From: Candidatus Gastranaerophilales bacterium
GTDB taxonomy: Bacteria; Cyanobacteriota; Vampirovibrionia; Gastranaerophilales; Gastranaerophilaceae
NCBI GenBank assembly: GCA_944323495.1
Contig: CALUSZ010000090.1
Coordinates: forward strand, 1-27,014
Direction of reading: 5' to 3'
DNA: 27,014 nt
Shown here: piece after piece, positions 21,494-27,014 of the stretch
Position numbering within the stretch: position 1 is the first letter of the stretch
How the letters are laid out: each line of letters starts with the position of its first letter
Program-made: the position numbers and the translations under genes
Notes under the pieces: model-generated
The model's database searches: none
What the model was told of the DNA's origin: nothing
What the model saw: the letters and a program-made list of their open reading frames with translations, nothing else

Positions 21494-22543
21494 ATGGCGA
21501 AAATATCTTTTAAATGCTTACCTTACGGTGATTTACCATATACGGACGACAGCTTAACTACCAAAATGATGGTTAAGTTGTTTGAAAATGTTCCTTATCT
21601 TGCAATGTTGCCGCAGGCTTCGGCTCACGAAAACTTATACTATCGGACTCTGGAAAATATTCCGGGGGTGGTGGTTAAAGATAGAAAAGTCGTGTTTAAG
21701 AATAATACGGATATTTTTAAACAGGGGCTGCGGGATTTGGACAACACTTTTAATCATCCTGGTATAGAGAATCTCGAAAAATATAAGATTGATTCGTTTT
21801 TTCTGCCTAAATACTTGCAGATATTAAAACGTATTAAACCTGCAGAGACTGTTGTTAATCTTCTGGGGCCTTTTACTATAGCAGAACTTTTAACTATGAA
21901 AGATGAACAGCATATTTTAGCAGATAGATGTTATAGGAAGCTTGTTATCCAGGCATTATGTGTAAAAGCAATGTGGATTATTAATAAGATAAAAGAAGTT
22001 TCACCGGATACACAGCCTATAATAATATTAGAAGAGCCTTTATTTTCCCGTTACGGTGATATAAAACGCGAGAATGAAGATATTACGCGCGATATTATTA
22101 TTAATTTGTTTACAAAGGTTATACATAAAATAAAAGAATACCATGGTCTTGTCGGCATTCAATGTTTTGAAAAATGTGATTGGCAGATTCCGCTGGAGGC
22201 AGGGGTGGATATTATTTCATTTGATGCTTATAATAATCCGAATAATTTGAATATTATTGCAGAAAAGATTAATAATTTCCTCATAGGCGGCGGCCGGATT
22301 AACTGGGCAATAGTGCCTGTAAAGACAGAAGCGCTGGTAAAATCTTTAACGATTGATAATATATATAACAGGTTTATTAAGACTATTGACGGTTTGGTTG
22401 TTTCAGGCGTCAGTGAAAGGCTTGCATATAACCGTTCTACGGTATCGGTTCAGGGGTGTGTGGATAAACTGCCTATTATTTTTGCGGAAAAAGCGCTGAT
22501 TCTTTCAACCCAGCTTGCTAAACGTATTCCGTTTAAGAGTTAG
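21494..22543 (+). CDS. UroD/MetE-like TIM-barrel protein
   Basis: 349 residues resembling the UROD/MetE superfamily proteins often labelled methionine-synthase-like. Motifs: LPYGDLPYTD near the N-terminus (GSLPH-TD in relatives), AMLPQASAHENLYY (WPQLP...ENMY), LLGPFTIAEL, IIILEEPLFS, GIQCFEKCDW, DIISFDAY and GGGRINWAIVP. It is a stand-alone domain, so it is not full-length MetE. The presence of Cys in the QCFEKC segment allows metal or methyl transfer chemistry, but the substrate is unknown. Transcription may start in the short gap after the rplI terminator. The 3' end overlaps the convergent gene by 11 bases. Confidence 0.7.
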   Translation: MAKISFKCLPYGDLPYTDDSLTTKMMVKLFENVPYLAMLPQASAHENLYYRTLENIPGVVVKDRKVVFKNNTDIFKQGLRDLDNTFNHPGIENLEKYKIDSFFLPKYLQILKRIKPAETVVNLLGPFTIAELLTMKDEQHILADRCYRKLVIQALCVKAMWIINKIKEVSPDTQPIIILEEPLFSRYGDIKRENEDITRDIIINLFTKVIHKIKEYHGLVGIQCFEKCDWQIPLEAGVDIISFDAYNNPNNLNIIAEKINNFLIGGGRINWAIVPVKTEALVKSLTIDNIYNRFIKTIDGLVVSGVSERLAYNRSTVSVQGCVDKLPIIFAEKALILSTQLAKRIPFKS

Positions 22544-23651
22544 TTTCTTCTGTTTCTTCCTGAATAGCGTTAGAGTCAATAAATATTGTATTTCTTATAA
22601 AAGCATGTGCCATTAATAATAAATAAGGGTTCATTTCGTTTGTTGCTGACAGGTTAACTTTTGCTTCCGGCTTTTCATATGTTTCTTTTTTCTTCGGCTC
22701 AATAGCTTCTACGTCAATATTAGTATGTACAGCAAGTGTTGAACTTTCTTCTTTTAGGCTTTTTTCAAGTGTTTTTTTCGGAAACTCATCAGAGCATATT
22801 ATATATATATCTACGGAATTAGAGGTTGTAAGAGTAAAAACTCCTTTAACGTTGCCGAAATTTTTAGTTTGAATAAGTACAGTGAGCTTTGAATCATTTG
22901 ACTCATTTTCACCGTCAGGTTTTTCTATTTCTATGTCGAATCCAACCCCCTCATTAAGAGGCAGCCACGGGATATAGAGCATCATAAGGCTTTTAATTGT
23001 CTGGTTAGGATTTCCGGATTCTGCCATAGAGATACAGGAATTTATAATGCTTAGGGTTTCTCTGATTTGGTCGGATGTCATACCACTTTTTGAAGCAGAT
23101 GCCATTGCTATAATAAGATTTGCGACAGCCTGCTTGCTGTTTTTTAGTATTAATTCCTGCAGTGCCGGCAGGTGTACCATCCCACTGAAAAATAACATTA
23201 CTGCATCTTTTTGGGCAGGTGCTATTTGGGCTTGGATGGTTTGAGCTGTCGTATTGAGAGGAATTTCGTTTGTGTCATCAAAGAGCTGGGCAATTATTTT
23301 TTGGTTCTTTAACAGCTCCTGATTTATATCATTTAGTAGCAGTGTATTAGTATTAAGCGGCCTGTTTTTATCTTGAACAGCAAGGAGTATTCCTCCGAGT
23401 GTTTGCGGAAGAAGGAGAAGGTTTTTTATATATATAGCTCTGTCCATAGCAGCGATTTGGTTCATCTGAAGCTGCTGCATAAGAGCTAGCTGGGGCTGCA
23501 AGTTCGGAACAGGATTCGGCTTTGGCTGCGCAAGTGACGGATTGAAGCCGCCGTTACCGCCAAGAATAACATTTTCCTGCTTCAGTTTCTTTAAATATAA
23601 CTCGGGGTTTCTTAGCCCTGCCAGAATTTTACCAACGCTGAATCCGTCCAT
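22533..23651 (-). CDS. Unknown protein with Pro/Gln/Asn-rich N-terminal region
   Basis: 372 residues, no signal peptide. The N-terminal ~70 residues are low complexity (Pro, Gln, Asn, Leu) with VPNLQPQLALMQQLQMNQ. The middle is helical. About residues 225-310 form a compact alpha/beta-looking domain beginning IPWLPLNEGVGFDIEIE, with LTVLIQTKNFGNVKGVF. That layout faintly recalls the FliK hook-length C-terminal domain, but no other flagellar gene is present and I do not assign it. A hydrophobic stretch (PYLLLMAHAFIRNTIFI) lies near the acidic C-terminus. The ATG lies 7 bases after a TATAAT with no Shine-Dalgarno, so the mRNA is probably leaderless. Confidence 0.65.
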   Translation of the reverse strand: MDGFSVGKILAGLRNPELYLKKLKQENVILGGNGGFNPSLAQPKPNPVPNLQPQLALMQQLQMNQIAAMDRAIYIKNLLLLPQTLGGILLAVQDKNRPLNTNTLLLNDINQELLKNQKIIAQLFDDTNEIPLNTTAQTIQAQIAPAQKDAVMLFFSGMVHLPALQELILKNSKQAVANLIIAMASASKSGMTSDQIRETLSIINSCISMAESGNPNQTIKSLMMLYIPWLPLNEGVGFDIEIEKPDGENESNDSKLTVLIQTKNFGNVKGVFTLTTSNSVDIYIICSDEFPKKTLEKSLKEESSTLAVHTNIDVEAIEPKKKETYEKPEAKVNLSATNEMNPYLLLMAHAFIRNTIFIDSNAIQEETEETNS

Positions 23652-23658
23652 AGTATTT

Positions 23659-23686
23659 ATTATAACAATTTATGAGGGTAAATCAA
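23659..23686 (-). promoter_or_regulatory. Promoter of the 372-residue unknown gene
   Basis: On the minus strand TTGATT (23681-23686), 16-bp spacer, and TGT-TATAAT extended -10 (hexamer 23659-23664). The ATG begins 8 bases after the hexamer's last base, at or next to the predicted +1. Confidence 0.68.
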
Positions 23687-23763
23687 AGGGGGGATTTTTT
23701 ATATCATCCCCTCTTTACAAATGCTCTTTTTTCGACTACCATTAAACAAAGGAGAGGTAACTA

Positions 23764-24480
23764 ATGGTATCTAAATATAAACGTGTGTTATTGAAAATCA
23801 GCGGTGAAGCACTTTTAGGCGATCAGCAGTTTGGTATCGGATATGAACCGGTTGAAATGATTGCAAATGAGATTAAATCAATAACAGATAAAGGTGTAGA
23901 AGTGGCTGTTGTTGTAGGCGGCGGGAATATCTTCCGCGGCATGAAAAACAGTGCAAGATTGGGTATGGATCAAGCTTCGGGCGATTATGTCGGAATGCTT
24001 GCAACAGTTATGAATGCTGTTGTTTTACAGTGCGCCTTAAAAAAAATTAACGTGGAATGCCGCGTTCAGACTGCGATTTCTATGAATCAAATTGCAGAAC
24101 CTTATGTAAGGCATAGGGCTATAAGACATTTGGAAAAGGGGCGGGTTGTAATTTTTGCGGCAGGTACCGGAAATCCTTTCTTTACGACAGATACCGCCTC
24201 TGCGCTTAGAGCATCGGAAATTGATGCCGAAGTCATGCTTATGGCAAAGAATGGAGTAGACGGAGTTTATAATGATGATCCTAAGATAAATCCTGATGCA
24301 AAAAAATTAGATAAAATGTCTTATGATGATATAATTAAAAATGAATTAAAAATAATGGATACTTCTGCTTGTGCTTTATGCAAACAAAATAAAATACCTA
24401 TTATTGTATTTGATTTTAAGGCAAAGGGAAGTCTTGAAAAGATTATGGCGGGAGAAGCCGTCGGGACGTACGTAAGTTAA
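23764..24480 (+). CDS. pyrH: UMP kinase
   Basis: Amino-acid-kinase-fold enzyme (238 residues) phosphorylating UMP to UDP. Motifs: [11 protein letters not shown] (phosphate loop), [31 protein letters not shown] (UMP site) and [13 protein letters not shown]. Strong AAAGGAGAGG upstream of ATG 23764. A possible promoter TTTACA-17-TACCAT lies at about 23713-23741. First gene of the pyrH-frr-cdsA-rnc run; frr starts 23 bases downstream. The usual upstream neighbours rpsB and tsf are not here. Confidence 0.97.
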   Translation: MVSKYKRVLLKISGEALLGDQQFGIGYEPVEMIANEIKSITDKGVEVAVVVGGGNIFRGMKNSARLGMDQASGDYVGMLATVMNAVVLQCALKKINVECRVQTAISMNQIAEPYVRHRAIRHLEKGRVVIFAAGTGNPFFTTDTASALRASEIDAEVMLMAKNGVDGVYNDDPKINPDAKKLDKMSYDDIIKNELKIMDTSACALCKQNKIPIIVFDFKAKGSLEKIMAGEAVGTYVS

Positions 24481-24503
24481 TAATATATATAAAGGAGAAA
24501 ATT

Positions 24504-25070
24504 ATGTCAGAAGCTCTTGATGAGATGTATTTATTGGGCGAAGAAAAGATGGAAAAAGCGATTTCGCAGATGAAGAGAGAATTCGCTTCGGTTCGTACAG
24601 GACGCGCAAATCCGGCAATATTAGACAAGGTTATTGTAGAATATTACGGCGCACCGACTCCAATCAGACAAATGGCACAGGTTAGTGTAAGCGAAGGCAC
24701 TACACTTGTTATCACTCCTTTTGATAAAAGTATTATGAAAGAATTAGAAAAGGCTATTATAAAAGCTGAATTAGGTGTTACTCCGAATAACGACGGTGTG
24801 TGTGTAAGATTGAATTTCCCTCCGCTTACGGAAGAGAGAAGAAAAGAAACTGCAAAAGATGTAAAAAAATACGGCGAAGATGCTAAAGTTGCAGTAAGAA
24901 ACGCAAGACGCGATATGGTAGATCATCTTAAAAAGATTGAAAAAGATGAAAATATGCCGGAGGACGCTGTAAAAGATAATCAGGATAAGATTCAGAAACT
25001 TACTGATAAATATGTTGGAATTATTGACTCTTTAGTCGCAGAAAAAGAAAAAGAGGTATTAACGGTATAA
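24504..25070 (+). CDS. frr: Ribosome recycling factor
   Basis: Splits post-termination ribosomes together with EF-G. 188 residues, normal length, with the helical domain ends MKREFASVRTGRANPAILD and the C-terminal DENMPEDAVKDNQDKIQKLTDKY; the middle beta domain has YYGAPTPIRQMAQVSV. AAAGGAG precedes ATG 24504. Its stop overlaps the cdsA start by one base (TAATG), indicating coupled translation. Confidence 0.98.
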   Translation: MSEALDEMYLLGEEKMEKAISQMKREFASVRTGRANPAILDKVIVEYYGAPTPIRQMAQVSVSEGTTLVITPFDKSIMKELEKAIIKAELGVTPNNDGVCVRLNFPPLTEERRKETAKDVKKYGEDAKVAVRNARRDMVDHLKKIEKDENMPEDAVKDNQDKIQKLTDKYVGIIDSLVAEKEKEVLTV

Positions 25071-25945
25071 TGGCCTTAAGCAAAAGTTTAACTCGCTTAT
25101 TAACGGGATTGGTTATCGGATTTACCGGTTTTTTTGCTATCCTTTCCGGGGGATTGTATCTTGTAGCGTTGGTACTAGCTATTGCAGTACTGGCAGCAAA
25201 AGAATATACGCTTATTTTAAGGCATAAGGGTTTTTTGCCGAGCTTTAAAGTTATTATTATATCAAGCGTTGTTTTTGCGGCGTTAGCATATTTTAACAGA
25301 TTTGATTTAGTTGCCTTAGCGTTTACCATATGCTCTATATTGGCTTTTATGTCTGTATTATTCCGGGGCAGACAGCCTTATATTGCAAATGTTGCAACAA
25401 CAATATTAGGTTTTGTCTATTGTGCGTGGTTCCCTTTGCACCTTTTATTTTTAAGGGATTTGGGCAGCCACCCTGTGTATAACGGGATAATAAAAGAGAA
25501 TGTTACTATGGAAGGTGCAGGATATGCATTACTTTTGCTGTTTTGCGTAATCCTTACTGACAGTTTCTGCTATTATGCCGGATGTAAATTCGGGAAACAT
25601 AAGCTGTCGAAAGTTATAAGCCCGAATAAAACAATAGAAGGCGCTATTGGGGGAACTGTAACCTGCTTGATATTCTGCATGATATTTTCTCATATGATTG
25701 GCATTGCCTGGTATCATTCATTAATTTTGGGGCTTTTAATCGCGGGCTTTGCACAGATTGGCGATTTGTGTGAATCAATGATTAAAAGAGATGCAGGGGT
25801 TAAGGATTCAAGTAATATTCTTCCGGGACATGGCGGATTTTTAGATAGAACTGACAGCTATATTCTGACGATTCCGGTTGTGCATTATTATTTGTATTTC
25901 TTTGTCGTAAATAATTTCATGGATTTATTCAAAGGTCTGTTCTAA
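25070..25945 (+). CDS. cdsA: Phosphatidate cytidylyltransferase (CDP-diglyceride synthase)
   Basis: Multi-pass inner-membrane enzyme (291 residues) that makes CDP-diacylglycerol from phosphatidic acid and CTP, the branch point to phospholipids. The family signature is near the C-terminus: SPNKTIEGAIGG, GDLCESMIKRDAGVKDSSN and GHGGFLDRTDSY. About seven hydrophobic helices precede or follow it. It overlaps frr and rnc by one base at each end. In many bacteria uppS lies directly before cdsA; it is absent here. Confidence 0.95.
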   Translation: MALSKSLTRLLTGLVIGFTGFFAILSGGLYLVALVLAIAVLAAKEYTLILRHKGFLPSFKVIIISSVVFAALAYFNRFDLVALAFTICSILAFMSVLFRGRQPYIANVATTILGFVYCAWFPLHLLFLRDLGSHPVYNGIIKENVTMEGAGYALLLLFCVILTDSFCYYAGCKFGKHKLSKVISPNKTIEGAIGGTVTCLIFCMIFSHMIGIAWYHSLILGLLIAGFAQIGDLCESMIKRDAGVKDSSNILPGHGGFLDRTDSYILTIPVVHYYLYFFVVNNFMDLFKGLF

Positions 25946-26616
25946 TGCTGGAGAGTATATTTGGAGAACAAAACGGACTTGTGAAGCAGGCGCTTACGCA
26001 CCCTTCTTATACAAAGGAGAATAATCTTGACAGCCTTGAAAGTTATGAGAGGTTAGAGTTTTTTGGTGATTCAGTTTTAAAACTCTTTACTTCTAAACTT
26101 CTTTATGAAACTTATCCTAGCGCACCTGAGGGTGAGCTTTCAAAGATTCGTTCGATATTGGTATCAGATGCTATTCTTGCTCAAGCAGGCGGGAAAATCG
26201 GGATTGATAAATTGATACTCCTTGGGCCCGCTGAGGAAAAGCAGGGCGGAAGAAGGCGCGAATCTAATATTGCTTGCGCTCTCGAAGCAGTTCTCGGGGC
26301 TTATTATTTAAGCGGGAAACGGGATGAGATTGAAAATTTTATTAAGGATTATATTATGATTTATGCGGAAGATGTTGACAAGCATTTTGAAAAATATAAT
26401 GCAAAAGATATTTTCCAACAGTATACGCAGGGGGTAAATAAGACTTTACCGGTGTATAGAACTGTTTCAATAACCGGCCCTGCACATAAGCCGGAATTTA
26501 ATGTTGAAGTCGAATGGAACGGTGAAATAATAGCACAGGCTTCCGGAAAAACTAAAAAAGAAGCGCAGCAGAACTGTGCGTTAGAGGCTTGTAAGAAATT
26601 AGGTATAACAGAATAA
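25945..26616 (+). CDS. rnc: Ribonuclease III
   Basis: Double-strand RNA endonuclease of 223 residues that matures rRNA and degrades sense-antisense duplexes. The catalytic domain shows ALTHPSYTKEN and the signature ERLEFFGDSVL with E38 and D42; a second acidic pair is in NIACALEAVLGAYY. The C-terminal double-strand-RNA-binding domain covers about residues 152-221 (DIFQQYTQG, then ASGKTKKEAQQNCALEA). The ATG overlaps the cdsA stop by one base. Given the many overlapping convergent genes in this window, natural duplex substrates are likely. Confidence 0.97.
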   Translation: MLESIFGEQNGLVKQALTHPSYTKENNLDSLESYERLEFFGDSVLKLFTSKLLYETYPSAPEGELSKIRSILVSDAILAQAGGKIGIDKLILLGPAEEKQGGRRRESNIACALEAVLGAYYLSGKRDEIENFIKDYIMIYAEDVDKHFEKYNAKDIFQQYTQGVNKTLPVYRTVSITGPAHKPEFNVEVEWNGEIIAQASGKTKKEAQQNCALEACKKLGITE

Positions 26617-26694
26617 TGTTTTACTCCATATGTATGATTACGAAAATTTTTTGATTGAATATAATTAATATGTGTATTGGGAGAGGTTTACTGA

Positions 26695-27014
26695 ATGAAC
26701 AGACGCTGGTACGATTCAAACGAACATACTGAAAAAGCTTTATTACTGCTTAAGAATATGGACGAAGACAGACGCAGAGCTTTATCCAGAGACTTAACAA
26801 ATGTTGTAAGACAGATTAAAGAATTACATGAAGAAGATGAAGAGCAGGAGGTTAGTATCGGAATAGACCGCGTTTTGGGTCTGTATAAGATTTCAAACTC
26901 AAGAAGATGGTATGATAAAGTAAGTATCCTCTCTTATGCTTTAAAGACAATGTCTACGCTTCCAAAAGAAGATTTCTATAATATTATGGAAGGATTATCT
27001 ACAAGCTTATCTGC
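26695..27014 (+). CDS. Unknown protein with RRWYD repeats (3' truncated by window end)
   Basis: The open frame runs off the right edge; 106 codons are visible. ATG 26695 has GGGAGAGG about 9 bases upstream, and a TATAAT at 26660-26665 may be its -10. Two copies of RRWYD occur at residues 3-7 and 70-74, each followed by a helical segment (ALLLLKNM... and ALKTMSTLPKEDF...), so the protein is built of a roughly 67-residue repeat. The stretch between is Glu-rich (HEEDEEQE). No family is firmly recognised; no membrane segment is visible. Confidence 0.7.
   Translation, partial: MNRRWYDSNEHTEKALLLLKNMDEDRRRALSRDLTNVVRQIKELHEEDEEQEVSIGIDRVLGLYKISNSRRWYDKVSILSYALKTMSTLPKEDFYNIMEGLSTSLS

Noticed and set aside
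22533..23651. Assignment as flagellar hook-length protein FliK
   Set aside because: Only a vague C-terminal resemblance, and no other flagellar genes are nearby; left as unknown.
1..27014. CRISPR array, transposase or rRNA genes
   Set aside because: No regularly spaced repeats of suitable length, no recognisable transposase or integrase frame, and no rRNA sequence were seen in the window.

Overview
The window is a low-GC, gene-dense bacterial chromosome segment. Several traits suggest a gut member of the Gastranaerophilales/Vampirovibrionia ("Melainabacteria"), the non-photosynthetic relatives of Cyanobacteria: a SLH-domain envelope protein, a SmtB/ZiaR-type zinc sensor next to a P1B zinc ATPase, a diaminopimelate (Gram-negative type) wall pathway, and several cytosolic-looking proteins that start with a short polar segment ending in a Phe-Gly-like motif. 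This placement is inferred from protein character, not from a marker search.

Layout. 1-480: 3' end of an unknown membrane-anchored protein and its terminator. 544-9290: RpoD-family sigma factor, a membrane-tailed GH77-like protein, a SLH protein, an unknown protein downstream of hisS, hisS, dapF and a canonical GH77 amylomaltase (malQ). 9390-12500: an exported cupin plus carboxymuconolactone-decarboxylase-like pair, a GH13-like protein and a small Cys-rich secreted or anchored protein. 12503-14722: divergent zinc-response module (ArsR/SmtB repressor and P1B-2 ATPase). 14727-15109: decayed SLOG/DUF1273 remnant beside a tRNA-Arg(CCU). 15154-19238: CgeB-like glycosyltransferase, convergent with an ftsH / membrane protein / PAP2 phosphatase operon. 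19319-20826: GH73-type peptidoglycan hydrolase, then a gene-poor stretch with repeats, several hairpin terminators and a remnant of a phage-tail-type intramolecular chaperone. 20855-23686: rplI, a UroD/MetE-like protein and an unknown 372-residue protein. 23764-26616: tightly packed pyrH-frr-cdsA-rnc operon. 26695-end: 5' part of an unknown gene with RRWYD repeats.

Themes. Envelope and wall functions recur (dapF, PAP2, GH73, SLH protein, CgeB-like transferase, cdsA, ftsH), as do alpha-glucan enzymes (two GH77, one GH13-like). Convergent genes nearly always abut or overlap. Several genes (smtB-like repressor, the 372-residue protein, the CgeB-like transferase) have good -10 boxes so close to the ATG that their mRNAs should have no or almost no leader. 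The most interesting regulatory observations are the twin promoter-embedded SmtB-type operators with a leaderless repressor, and the strong internal Shine-Dalgarno/ATG pairs at the signal-peptide junction of both the cupin and the decarboxylase-like gene, which would allow exported and cytosolic forms from one mRNA.
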